DNA of 64,000 bases from Kribbella jiaozuonensis (lineage in GTDB: Bacteria > Actinomycetota > Actinomycetes > Propionibacteriales > Kribbellaceae): NCBI RefSeq assembly GCF_005233875.1, contig NZ_SZPZ01000002.1, forward strand, positions 372,001 to 436,000. The letters run 5' to 3'. Position 1 is the stretch's first letter; every line of letters starts with the position of its first letter. The translations under genes and the position numbers were made by a program. Below, in pieces: positions 51,948 to 60,702 of the stretch. Under the pieces are notes generated by a model that was given only the letters and a program-made list of their open reading frames with translations, was not told the DNA's origin and searched no databases.

Positions 51948-52658
51948 ATGACCCAACCCCCGTGGCAGCCGATCACCCCCGCGAAGCCCACCCGCACGCC
52001 GAAGGAGCCGCTCAACCGGGAGCGGATCGTCGACGCCGCGATGCGGGTGCTGGTCGAGTCGGGGTACGACGCGGTCTCGATGCGGAAGGTCGCGCAGGCG
52101 CTCGGCACCGGGCCGGCGTCGCTCTACGCGCATGTCGCGAACAAGCGCGAGCTGGATCAGCTGCTGGTCGAGCGGGCCGCCGCGCAGATGAGGTACGACG
52201 ACGCGATAGATCCGGACCGCTGGCAGGAGCAGCTGAAGGCGATGATGCGCGAGATGCTGCGCGCGATGCGGGCCAATCCGGGCGTGGCCCGCGCCGCGAT
52301 CGGCGCCGTACCGCTGGGGGAGCGGGCCTTGATGAGCACCGAGCGGATCCTGGCGCTGCTGAAGGCTGGCAACATCCCGGACCAGGCGGCCGCGTGGGCG
52401 GTCGACCTGATTCCGCTCTACGTGACGGCGGTAGCCTTCGAGGAGACGGTGCAGAGCGCGACGGACTGGACCCCCGAGGATGTCGAGCGATTCGTCAGCG
52501 GTCTGCGGTCGTATTTCGAGTCGCTGCCGGCGGATCGTTTCCCGCTGACCGTCGCGCTGTCAGGCCCGCTGACGTCCGGGGCCTCGGGTGACGAGCGGTT
52601 CGAATTCGGCATCACGGTGATCGTGGCCGGCCTCGCTGCGCTGGCGGAAAAGCCCTAA
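51948..52658 (+). CDS. TetR family transcriptional regulator
   Basis: A 236-residue repressor. The HTH region is in RERIVDAAMRVLVESGYDAVSMRKVAQALGTG...LYAHVANKREL, near residues 24-70 (shown interrupted), and the ligand domain resembles TetR_C-type proteins (WTPEDVERFVSGL). ATG 51948 has no SD and sits 2 bp after the fourth operator, so the mRNA may be leaderless. It probably controls the divergent DHA2 exporter and itself. Its stop overlaps the convergent merR gene by 4 bp (CTAA). Confidence 0.92.
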   Translation: MTQPPWQPITPAKPTRTPKEPLNRERIVDAAMRVLVESGYDAVSMRKVAQALGTGPASLYAHVANKRELDQLLVERAAAQMRYDDAIDPDRWQEQLKAMMREMLRAMRANPGVARAAIGAVPLGERALMSTERILALLKAGNIPDQAAAWAVDLIPLYVTAVAFEETVQSATDWTPEDVERFVSGLRSYFESLPADRFPLTVALSGPLTSGASGDERFEFGITVIVAGLAALAEKP

Positions 52659-53461
52659 TCCAAGGGCTCCTGGAGCTCGGTCACCCAGTCGGCCAGATCG
52701 TCCGGGGTGTCGAGGTAGAGCTCGCGAGCGGGTTCGGCGGCTCGATGACCGTTGTCGTCGATCCAGCGGGCGAGTGCCTGCCAGGACGGCAGGACCTGGT
52801 CGATCGGTCCACGGTGCACCAGCGTCGCGGCGCGCATCGCCGGCAGGTCGATCACTTCGAGTCCGTGGAGGTTGCCCCCGGCATCGACCGCGGCCGGAAC
52901 CGTTGCCCGTACGACGACCTCGTCCTCGGATTCGTGATTCCGTTCGTACAGGCAGGTGAGTCGGCCGGATGGATGTACGTCGGCATCGGTCAGCCGGCGG
53001 CCGAGCTCCGCGCAGAGCGGGCGCACCACCGGCGTGATGTCGTCCGGTGTGAAGCTGGCCGCGGTCGCCGTCAGGCCGATGAGTCGTACGGCGGGCAGCT
53101 CTTTGACCACGACATCTGCGGCCGGGCCGTCGCCTTCCAGGCTGCGCAACCGGGACTCGACCTGCGCGAGTCGTGCGTAGCTCTCGGCCACCGTGGATTC
53201 GAGTTGCGCTCGCCGCAGTGTGAGCATCGCGCGGAGCTCGTCCGGGCCGAGTTCCTTCATCGCGCCGACCTGTTCGAGCGTGAAGCCGAGATCCTTCAGC
53301 GCGACGATCCGGTTCAGGTCGGCGAGCTGCCCGGCGGTGTAACTGCGGTAGCCGGTCGACGGATCGACGTACGCAGGCCGCAGCAGGCCGAGGGCGTCGT
53401 AGTGCCGCAGCATCCGGATCGACACCCGCCCGTGTCGTGCGAACTCACCGATCGCGAACAT
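52655..53461 (-). CDS. MerR family regulator with GyrI-like effector domain
   Basis: A 268-residue BmrR/TipA-like activator. The N-terminal winged HTH is FAIGEFARHGRVSIRMLRHY, then the DNA-contact wing GLLRPAYVDPSTGYRSY. A coiled-coil dimerisation helix spans about 75-110, and a C-terminal GyrI-like ligand domain begins near 120 (VVVKELPAVRLIGL). It lies 9 bp downstream of the amidase gene and so may be the last gene of the minus-strand amidase/guanidine operon. The ligand is unknown. Confidence 0.9.
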   Translation of the reverse strand: MFAIGEFARHGRVSIRMLRHYDALGLLRPAYVDPSTGYRSYTAGQLADLNRIVALKDLGFTLEQVGAMKELGPDELRAMLTLRRAQLESTVAESYARLAQVESRLRSLEGDGPAADVVVKELPAVRLIGLTATAASFTPDDITPVVRPLCAELGRRLTDADVHPSGRLTCLYERNHESEDEVVVRATVPAAVDAGGNLHGLEVIDLPAMRAATLVHRGPIDQVLPSWQALARWIDDNGHRAAEPARELYLDTPDDLADWVTELQEPLD

Positions 53462-53470
53462 GGGATGAAG

Positions 53471-54748
53471 TCAACCAGCCAGCAGTTCCGCGAACGTGAT
53501 CGCGGTGTCGTCCTCGTGCCACGGCCCGATCACCTGGGCACCGACGGGCAGGCCGTCCTTGGTAGGTCCGATCGGCATGCTGAGGGCGGGGTGGCCGATC
53601 AGCGACGCGTGGGCGATCCAGAAGACCTGCGCTTCGTACGGCTGCCCGTTGATGGTTGTCTCGCCGTGCGGGAAGGCCGGCGTGAAGCTGGTCGGGCAGA
53701 GGAAGACATCGATGTCCTCGAAGTGCCATTTGGCGCGCGCGATCATTCGCGCGCGTTCGGTGGCGAGCAGTTCGTCGACGGTCAGCTCGGTCGGTTCGCC
53801 GCCGTGGAGCGCGAAGAACAGGCCGACCTGCTCGCCGAATTGCTCGGCCTGCTCCACCGGATCCACTCCGTCCGGCCAGCCCTCGACGATCTTCGCCCCG
53901 CTGCGAGCCAACCGGTCGATCGTCGCGGCCATGGCGTCACCGACCTCGCTAGTGACCGGTGCCATCGGGTGATCGGTGACGACTCCGACGCGGAAGTCCT
54001 GCAGTCGGCGGTGCCGTGGTGGGGTCAGCTGCCACGAGTACGGCGCTTCGGGGCCGGCAGTCACTTGCAGGGCGAGCCGTAGATCGGCGGCGGATCGGGC
54101 GAGTGGTCCGATGGTCGACAGGTTGGGGAGTTCGCTCGGCAGGTACGGCGTACCCGGGAGCTGGAAGCCGCGTTGTGGGACGAGGCCGTTGGTCGGCTTG
54201 AGTCCGTACACGCCGCAGTACGCCGCGGGGAGCCGGATCGAGCCGACGAGGTCGGAGCCGTACTCGAGGTACGTGAGGTCCGCGGCGAGCGCGGCCGCAC
54301 TGCCGCCGCTGGAACCGCCCGGGGTTCGGCTGAGGTCGGCGGGGTTGTTGGTCCGCCCGTGGATCTCGCTCACCGTCTGGCCGAAGTCGGCGAGCATCGT
54401 GTGTACGTTGCTCTTCCCGACGGTGATCGCGCCGGCGCGCTGCAGCCGCTGCACGACGGTCGCGTCCTGGTCGGCGACGTACTCCGCGAACGCCGGGTTG
54501 CCCCAGGTCGTATGCAGCCCCGCGACGTTGATCGCATCCTTCACCGTCATCGGCACGCCGTGCAGCGGGCCTGTCGACGGGGTCGCATCGGCTACATCGG
54601 CCGCTTTCAGCGCGTACTCGGTCCGAACCTCCACCACCGCGTTCACCTCGGTGTCTGCCGCGATCCTCGCCAGCAACTCCTCCGTCACCTCACGCGACGT
54701 GACCTGACCAGTGCGGATCCGCTCAGCAACCTCTCCAGCTGTCATCAT
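53471..54748 (-). CDS. Amidase (amidase signature family)
   Basis: A 425-residue Ser-cisSer-Lys amidase. Lys70 (MTVKDAIN), the Gly/Ser motif GGSSGGS (144-150) and the nucleophile Ser170 (GSDLVGSIRLPAAYCGVYGLKP) are all present. The family hydrolyses amides to acid and ammonia. Start ATG 54748 or the next codon ATG 54745 are both possible. It lies 33 bp after the amidohydrolase gene on the same strand, so it could add an amide-hydrolysing step to nitrogen scavenging from the upstream guanidine operon. Confidence 0.9.
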   Translation of the reverse strand: MMTAGEVAERIRTGQVTSREVTEELLARIAADTEVNAVVEVRTEYALKAADVADATPSTGPLHGVPMTVKDAINVAGLHTTWGNPAFAEYVADQDATVVQRLQRAGAITVGKSNVHTMLADFGQTVSEIHGRTNNPADLSRTPGGSSGGSAAALAADLTYLEYGSDLVGSIRLPAAYCGVYGLKPTNGLVPQRGFQLPGTPYLPSELPNLSTIGPLARSAADLRLALQVTAGPEAPYSWQLTPPRHRRLQDFRVGVVTDHPMAPVTSEVGDAMAATIDRLARSGAKIVEGWPDGVDPVEQAEQFGEQVGLFFALHGGEPTELTVDELLATERARMIARAKWHFEDIDVFLCPTSFTPAFPHGETTINGQPYEAQVFWIAHASLIGHPALSMPIGPTKDGLPVGAQVIGPWHEDDTAITFAELLAG

Positions 54749-54781
54749 GCGCCCGGTCTACGACCTGCCACAGTGTCAGAG

Positions 54782-55939
54782 TCAAACCCCGGAGCCGTTG
54801 TGAATGACCCGTCGGATCCGGTCCTCGAGTTCTGTGCAGTCCAGGTCGGTCCCATCGAGCAGGACGAGATCGGCGCGCTTGCCGACCGCGATCTCGCCGC
54901 GGTCATCGGCGAGGTCGAGCAACCGGGCGGCGTCGATCGTTGCCGCCCGCAACGCACCGGCGTCGCCCAGTCCCGCGGCCGCCAGGTGCCTGAGCTCCCA
55001 CAGCGCTTCGGTGTGCGGCCGTACGGGATTGTCGGTGCCCATCGCGATCCGGACCCCGGCGTCGATCGCCAGCCGCATGGACTTCCGGTGCGCCTCGGCC
55101 GCACCTTCGGGAGCGTGTTCGGGGTCGGACTGCGTGACGGACAAGGTCGGCACGTACCAGGTCCCTGCCTCGGCCATCGCTGCTACTGCGTCCTCATCCA
55201 GGTAGGTCCCGTGCTCGATGCTCGCCGCCCCGGCCCGCGCCGCCAGCTCGACCGCCCGCGCCCCGTGCGCGTGCACCATCACCTTCCGGCCACCGCGCCG
55301 TCGGGCCTCGTCCACGAGCGCGCTCATTTCGTCAGCGGTCAGCTCGATGTCGTGCACGCCCTTCCCGATCGCCATCGACCCGGTCGCGGTCACCTTGATC
55401 CAATCCGCTCCGGCCCGCACCATCCGCCGTACGACGGCACGCGCGCCATCGGCCCCGTCGAAGATCGGATCCGGCAGCGACGGATCCTCGAAGAAGTCGA
55501 CCGCCCCGGTCCGCGGCGCCCACAGGTCCCCGATCCCACCCGTCGTACCCACCTGCCGCAGGCTGATCAACAGCTCCGGCCCGTCGATCCAGCCCTTCTC
55601 CACGGCCATCCGCACACCGGCATCCGCACCCCACGCATCCCGCACGGTCGTCACCCCAAGCCGCAGCAACGTCCGCAAGACCGGCACAGCAGACAACGGC
55701 CGCACCGACCGCGGCAACCCGAACGGATCAAGCCGCGTCTGCGCAATACACACATGCGTATGACAATCGACAAACCCCGGAACAATCAGCCCGCCGCTGC
55801 AGTCGATCGCGTCATCGCCATCCAACCCGATCCCGACGTCGACAATCCGATCACCTTCCACCACGACGTCCGCCGAACGAACCTCCCCGGACACGACGTC
55901 GAGAACAGAACCGGAATGCAGAAGCAGGCGACTCGTCAT
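54782..55939 (-). CDS. Amidohydrolase (imidazolonepropionase/prolidase-like)
   Basis: A 385-residue metal-dependent TIM-barrel amidohydrolase. Metal ligands are visible as VDCHTHVCIA (HxH), the probable bridging lysine in ADWIKVTATGSMA, and VHAHGARAV, SIEHGTYLD and the terminal Asp in MGTDNPVRPH. The first ~45 residues form the usual small beta domain (LLLHSGSVLDVVSGEV). ATG 55939 has an upstream SD (AGGA). Its position between an M20 hydrolase and an amidase suggests catabolism of a nitrogenous compound; the substrate is unknown. Confidence 0.88.
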   Translation of the reverse strand: MTSRLLLHSGSVLDVVSGEVRSADVVVEGDRIVDVGIGLDGDDAIDCSGGLIVPGFVDCHTHVCIAQTRLDPFGLPRSVRPLSAVPVLRTLLRLGVTTVRDAWGADAGVRMAVEKGWIDGPELLISLRQVGTTGGIGDLWAPRTGAVDFFEDPSLPDPIFDGADGARAVVRRMVRAGADWIKVTATGSMAIGKGVHDIELTADEMSALVDEARRRGGRKVMVHAHGARAVELAARAGAASIEHGTYLDEDAVAAMAEAGTWYVPTLSVTQSDPEHAPEGAAEAHRKSMRLAIDAGVRIAMGTDNPVRPHTEALWELRHLAAAGLGDAGALRAATIDAARLLDLADDRGEIAVGKRADLVLLDGTDLDCTELEDRIRRVIHNGSGV

Positions 55940-55952
55940 CCGAACATCCTGT

Positions 55953-57131
55953 CTAACCAAGGAGGCGGAGGGCTGTGAGGGTGTAGGTGCGGGCTGCGGT
56001 CACGAGTTCTGTGACGGGGACTGACTCGTCGGCGCGGTGGGCTTGGGTGGTTACTGAGCCGGGGCCTAGGACGATGACGGGTACGCCGAGGTCGCGGGCG
56101 ATGTAGCCGCCGTCGCAGGCTGCGGTCCAGCCGGCTAGGGGGAGCGGGTGGCCGCCGGCGGCGAGGCGGGCGGACTCGGTGAGGCGAACCAGGTCGGTGT
56201 CGGCGGCGGTTTCGAAGGCGGGCATTTCCATCGGCATCGCGAGGTCGACGGTCAGGCCGCGGTCTTCGAGATGGAGGGCGGCTACGCGGCGGCCGAGGTC
56301 GGCGAGTACCTCGGTGGGGGACTCGCCGGGGAGGAGGCGGCGGTCGGCGACGACCACGCATTCGGCGGGGACGATCGAGCCACCGGTGCCGCCGTTGATC
56401 TGGCCGACGCTCCAGGTCGCGGGGCCGAGCAGGGGATGGGGTGCGGTAGCAAGCTCCGCGTGTAGGCGTTCGATCTCGGCGACGACGGCGGCCGCGCCGT
56501 AGATCGCGTTCGCGCCGCCGTCCGGGTTGCCGGCGTGCGAGGCGCGACCGTGTACCTCGACCCGAAGGTACGAGTCGCCCCGGGCGGCGATGATCGTCTG
56601 CAGGTCGGTCGGCTCGGCGGTGATGCAGCCGGCGTACTGCCGCTTCGATTTGGCGATGTAGGCGCGGATGCCTTTGCCGGTTTCCTCCTCGTCGACGACT
56701 GCGGCCAGTTCGACCGGGCCGGTCAACGCGGTGCCACGGAGGGCAGCGAGTGCGATCAGGGCTGCGGCGAGGCCGCCCTTCATGTCGGACGCGCCGCGGC
56801 CGAAGATGCGGCCGTCGCGGAGCAGACCGCCGTACGGGTCGACCGTCCAGCCGTCGCCGACCGGTACGACGTCGGTGTGGCCGAGCAGCAACAGGCCGGG
56901 ATTGTTGCCGCCGGCAAGCGTGATCGACACGTTGTCGCGGCCCGGCTCCACCGGAGACGTCTGGACGTCGAGTCCGAGGTCACGGGCCGCCGCGGCGAGG
57001 ACGACCGCGGTCGCGGCCTCCTCGCCGGGCGGGTTCTGCCCGTGCGCCCGGACCAGGTCCTGCGTGACTCGCACCAGCAGGTCCTCGTCGATCCGGTCCA
57101 GCACCTTCTGTTCGGTGGGTGTCAGGCTCAT
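55953..57131 (-). CDS. M20 family metallohydrolase (ArgE/DapE-like)
   Basis: A 392-residue di-zinc hydrolase. The catalytic-domain ligands LLGHTDVVPVG (His85, Asp87), GRGASDMKGG (Asp116) and DEEE (148-151) are intact, and a dimerisation domain (DSYLRVEVHGRASHAGNPD) is inserted. The family cleaves N-acyl, N-carbamoyl or peptide bonds. It lies 17 bp after allophanate hydrolase and 13 bp before the amidohydrolase gene, in line with co-transcription. It might release a guanidino- or ureido-nitrogen from a small acylated compound; this is inference. Confidence 0.9.
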   Translation of the reverse strand: MSLTPTEQKVLDRIDEDLLVRVTQDLVRAHGQNPPGEEAATAVVLAAAARDLGLDVQTSPVEPGRDNVSITLAGGNNPGLLLLGHTDVVPVGDGWTVDPYGGLLRDGRIFGRGASDMKGGLAAALIALAALRGTALTGPVELAAVVDEEETGKGIRAYIAKSKRQYAGCITAEPTDLQTIIAARGDSYLRVEVHGRASHAGNPDGGANAIYGAAAVVAEIERLHAELATAPHPLLGPATWSVGQINGGTGGSIVPAECVVVADRRLLPGESPTEVLADLGRRVAALHLEDRGLTVDLAMPMEMPAFETAADTDLVRLTESARLAAGGHPLPLAGWTAACDGGYIARDLGVPVIVLGPGSVTTQAHRADESVPVTELVTAARTYTLTALRLLG

Positions 57132-57148
57132 GCCCACCAACCTTAGGC

Positions 57149-58720
57149 TCAGCTCCCGGCCAGGTACGCGCGCCAACCTCCGGCGGACGTGATGTCGCGC
57201 GCCGGGTCCGCGGCGTCCGCGGTGCAGAGGAAGCCGAGGACTTGTTGCCCGTCGGACAGCTCCAGCGGCCCGATCGCGAGCGGCGGATCGATGGTCCCGG
57301 CGAACCCGCCCAGCTCGTCTGCCGCCATCCTCCACACCTCGACTTCGATCCCCGGCCCGTCCGCACCCGTCAGCGTCCGGGTCAGGCCAGGTCGAGGCCC
57401 GTCGACCAGGAACATCCGGTACGACGAAGCAGTCCGGCCGGTGAACGCGAGCCGCGCACCACGCCGTACCAGCTGGTCGTTCAGCGGCTGGCCGGACAGG
57501 TGTGCGCCTGCGACCGCCAGCAGAACGTCGGTGTTGGAGGCAGGCACGGGCTCGCCGCACCAGACTGCGGCCAGATCGATGAGCGCGCGATCATGCCCGG
57601 CCGGGGCCAGCAGTTGGATGCCGAACGGCAGACCATCAGCACGATCCGGTCCCGGGAACGCGACCGCGCACAGATCCAGCAGGTTGACCATGTTCGTGAA
57701 CCGCCCGAGTCGGCTGTTCACACCGATCGGATCCGCGGCGACCTCCGCCAGCGTGGGATGCCCCGGCGTCACAGGCAACAGCAGCGCATCGAGCTGCGTC
57801 CACAGGTGCTCACTCGCCCGTGCGAGCGTCGCGAGCCGATCGAATCCGGCGAACGCAGCGGATGCCGTCAACGCAGCGCCGCCCCGCACGATCGTCCGCA
57901 CCGTGGGATCAACTGCCGGATCGTCGTCGAGTTTGTCCCCGAAGGCCAGCCAGCGTTCGGCCAGCCACGGCCCGGAGTACAGCAGCTCGGCCGCCTCGAG
58001 CAACGGCCGCACGTCCACCTTCACGACCTCACCCAGCCGATGGGCCTCGGCCAGCGTCTCCTGCCATGCCGCCTCGTGCAGCGGATCCAGGTCCAGCCCG
58101 ACATCCGGTACGCCGATCACGCCGCCACCTCGCGGCCTCGGCAGGTCGGCCTCACGCCGCGACCAGGCATCATCGGGGTCATAGGCAACCATCACGTCGT
58201 ACGCCGCCCGCGCCGTCGCCACCGTGCGGGCCATCACGGTCACGCAGTCGAGCGATCGACACGCCGGTACGACGCCGCGCGCGGACACGAGCCCGCGACT
58301 CGGCTTGATGCCGACGAGTCGGTTGAACGCGGCCGGCACACGTCCGCTGCCTGCCGTATCCGTACCGAGCGCGAAGTCGACCTGACCGCTCGCCACAGCG
58401 ACCGCGCTGCCCGAGCTCGACCCGCCCGACACATGCTGCTCCGAGAAGACCGAATGGCAAGCACCGTACGGCGATCGCGTGCCGACCAACCCGGTCGCGT
58501 ACTGATCGAGGTTCGTCTTCCCCAGCGGTACGGCGCCGGCCGCGATCAGCTGATCGACCACGAACGCATTGCGCTCCGCAGTGCGGCTGTTGCGCGGGTC
58601 TCCGGCCGTCGTCGGCACCCCAGCGAGGTCGATGTTGTCCTTGAGCGCCATCGTCAGCCCGCGCAACGGCCCGTCGGCCGGCTCGATCGGGTCGACCCGG
58701 GTGATCCACTCGTTGTTCAT
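57149..58720 (-). CDS. atzF: Allophanate hydrolase
   Basis: A 523-residue amidase-family enzyme that splits allophanate to ammonia and CO2. The catalytic triad is Lys27 (ALKDNID), the Ser region at 101-103 (SGGSSSGS) and nucleophile Ser125 in DTAGSGRVPAAFN, the allophanate hydrolase version of the signature. The ~120-residue C-terminal domain (AGAHLSGQPLNDQL...GPGIEVEVW) is typical of AtzF/DUR1 and absent from simple amidases. ATG 58720 overlaps the carboxylase-like gene by 4 bp, so it is translationally coupled. It performs the last step of guanidine/urea carboxylase pathways. Confidence 0.94.
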   Translation of the reverse strand: MNNEWITRVDPIEPADGPLRGLTMALKDNIDLAGVPTTAGDPRNSRTAERNAFVVDQLIAAGAVPLGKTNLDQYATGLVGTRSPYGACHSVFSEQHVSGGSSSGSAVAVASGQVDFALGTDTAGSGRVPAAFNRLVGIKPSRGLVSARGVVPACRSLDCVTVMARTVATARAAYDVMVAYDPDDAWSRREADLPRPRGGGVIGVPDVGLDLDPLHEAAWQETLAEAHRLGEVVKVDVRPLLEAAELLYSGPWLAERWLAFGDKLDDDPAVDPTVRTIVRGGAALTASAAFAGFDRLATLARASEHLWTQLDALLLPVTPGHPTLAEVAADPIGVNSRLGRFTNMVNLLDLCAVAFPGPDRADGLPFGIQLLAPAGHDRALIDLAAVWCGEPVPASNTDVLLAVAGAHLSGQPLNDQLVRRGARLAFTGRTASSYRMFLVDGPRPGLTRTLTGADGPGIEVEVWRMAADELGGFAGTIDPPLAIGPLELSDGQQVLGFLCTADAADPARDITSAGGWRAYLAGS

Positions 58721-60702
58721 GCGCCCCACCGAGCCCGCTCGGCCTCGAACGCGGCGCGGCGTCTGGCCCGCACGGTCGCTATGTCCACAGGTGCCTCCTG
58801 CTCGATCCGGCGTACGTCGGAGATCGAGAACGTCGCCGGCGCGGTCTTCAGGTCTGCCCGCCCGGCGGCGATCTCGGCCCGCTCGTGGGCGAGTTGCTCC
58901 GCCGTCACCGGCGTGAATCTGATCAGGTCGAACTGCCTCAGCAACCAAGGCTGCTCGTCGGCGGGGGACAGCCGCCAGACCGGGACGGTGCGCCCGACCA
59001 ACTGGTACCCACCAGGACCCTCCATCCCGTAGACACACAGGTAGATCCCACCGATCCCGACAGCGTTCTGCGGTGTCCAGGTCCGCGCCGGGTTGTACTT
59101 CGTGGTGACGAGCCGGTGCCGCGGGTCGATCGGCACCGCGACCGGCGCACCGAGATAGACGTCGCCGAGGCCGACCACCAGGTACGTCGCGGCCTGCACG
59201 ATCTCGAACACTTCGTCGCGTGTGTCGAGATCGTTGACCCGCCGGATGAACTCGACGTTGTCCGGGCACCACGGCGCGTCCGGCCGCACCGAGGTCGCGT
59301 ACCGGCGCATCGCCTCGTGCGCCTCCGGGTGGTCGAACGCGATCGGCAGCACGACCTCCCGGGCCGGCAGTACGACGGTCTGCGGATCGTCGAGACCGGT
59401 GGCCAGGAACGCGAGCCGCTCCGCGAGGTCGGTCAACGCGAGCCGGGACGAGTCGACCGCGACGAGCAGCGACCGCACACCTTCCACGATCTCGACGACG
59501 CCGGTCGGCCGGTTGTCCCGCAAGGCCTGGGCCAGCAGGTGGATCCACACGCGGACGGTGAGGTCGAGTTCGGTAGGTCCGGCCTCGACCAGCAGATGCC
59601 GCTCGCCGGCATATCTGATGGTGTACGACGGCGCCTGCCCTGCCTCCCGGGAGCCGGCCGGGCCGGCGTCTGCCGATGTCCGATGCAGAACCGTCGGGCG
59701 GTCGGGGGTTGCGGGTGACGAGGCAACGATCGCGGGCGGCTGTCGGAGATCGGTCAGCCATTGGCGCCGCACGCGGGCCGCCTCGGCCGCCACCTCCGGT
59801 GTCACCGGGATCAGCTGCACTGAATCGCCCGCACGCAGCTGGCCGAGCATCCAGCGGTCGGCCTCGATCACGACAGCGGGTACGACGAAGCCGCCGAGGG
59901 ACGGCCCGTCCTTGCCGACGATGACCGGGGTGTCGCCGGACAGCATGATGCCGCCGACCGGGTACGCCGAGTCGTGCACGTTCGACGGATGCAGACCTGC
60001 CTCGCCGCCGTCGGTCCGGGCCCAGCCGGGAGTCGGACCGATCAGCCGGACGCCGGTCCGGTCCGAGCGATGGTCGACGATCCACTCGGTGGCGAAGAAC
60101 GCGTCTACCCCTTCGGCGGTGAGATGTTCGGGCGCGCCATGCGGGCCGGGAATCACGCGTAGCTGCCATGAGTCCGACATCGACGGCAGCTCGACCGACA
60201 ACGGCGACAGCAGATTCTCCTGCCGGCCCAGCGACAGCCGGTCGCCGGCCGCGAGCGGCTTGCCGTCGTGACCGCCGAACCCGCCGAGGATGAACGTCGA
60301 TCGGCTGCCGAGCACCCGCGGTACGTCGAGCCCGCCCCGGATCGCGACGTACCCGCGCATCCCGGGACCGTCGAGCGGACCGACGTCCAGCACGGATCCA
60401 GCCGGCCACCGGATGACCATCCCGGGTTTGATCCGCAGATTGTCGACTGTGGCGTTGCGGACCGCGCCGCCGACGCAGACCAGCCGATCCTCGTTGCAGG
60501 TGAGAACCGGTCCAGTGAGCACGCACTCCAGCCCGGCCGCGGTGTCCGGGTTGCCGACCGCGGCGTTGAGCAGTGCGAACGTGAGTTCGTCGGCAGCCCC
60601 GGACGGCGGTACGCCGACATCCCACAGGCCCGGCCGGCCGGCGAGATCCTGCACCGTGGTTTGGGTGCCTGGGGCAACAACTGTGATGTGCGCCAACGTC
60701 AC
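58717..60702 (-). CDS. AHS2-AHS1 (KipA-KipI-like) carboxyltransferase protein of urea/guanidine carboxylase type, lacking biotin domains
   Basis: A 661-residue protein. The N-terminal AHS2/KipA half includes TTVQDLAGRPGLWDVGVPPS near residue 15, and the C-terminal AHS1/KipI half includes GYQLVGRTVPVWRL near 600. The final ~60 residues (FDLIRFTPVTAEQL, AFEAERARWG) match the linker that precedes the biotinyl domain in full-length urea/guanidine carboxylases. The biotin carboxylase (~450 residues) and the BCCP domain (MKM lysine) are both absent. GTG 60702 overlaps the DUF1989 stop (GTGA), so no upstream extension exists. It may pair with BC/BCCP subunits encoded elsewhere, or act like a PxpBC 5-oxoprolinase component; context favours the former. 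Confidence 0.85.
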   Translation of the reverse strand: MTLAHITVVAPGTQTTVQDLAGRPGLWDVGVPPSGAADELTFALLNAAVGNPDTAAGLECVLTGPVLTCNEDRLVCVGGAVRNATVDNLRIKPGMVIRWPAGSVLDVGPLDGPGMRGYVAIRGGLDVPRVLGSRSTFILGGFGGHDGKPLAAGDRLSLGRQENLLSPLSVELPSMSDSWQLRVIPGPHGAPEHLTAEGVDAFFATEWIVDHRSDRTGVRLIGPTPGWARTDGGEAGLHPSNVHDSAYPVGGIMLSGDTPVIVGKDGPSLGGFVVPAVVIEADRWMLGQLRAGDSVQLIPVTPEVAAEAARVRRQWLTDLRQPPAIVASSPATPDRPTVLHRTSADAGPAGSREAGQAPSYTIRYAGERHLLVEAGPTELDLTVRVWIHLLAQALRDNRPTGVVEIVEGVRSLLVAVDSSRLALTDLAERLAFLATGLDDPQTVVLPAREVVLPIAFDHPEAHEAMRRYATSVRPDAPWCPDNVEFIRRVNDLDTRDEVFEIVQAATYLVVGLGDVYLGAPVAVPIDPRHRLVTTKYNPARTWTPQNAVGIGGIYLCVYGMEGPGGYQLVGRTVPVWRLSPADEQPWLLRQFDLIRFTPVTAEQLAHERAEIAAGRADLKTAPATFSISDVRRIEQEAPVDIATVRARRRAAFEAERARWGA

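Noticed and set aside
58717..60702. Reading the AHS2-AHS1 protein simply as 5-oxoprolinase PxpBC
   Set aside because: No pxpA is present, the C-terminal linker resembles urea/guanidine carboxylase, and the guanidine riboswitch, DUF1989 and allophanate hydrolase context points elsewhere. Kept as an alternative only.
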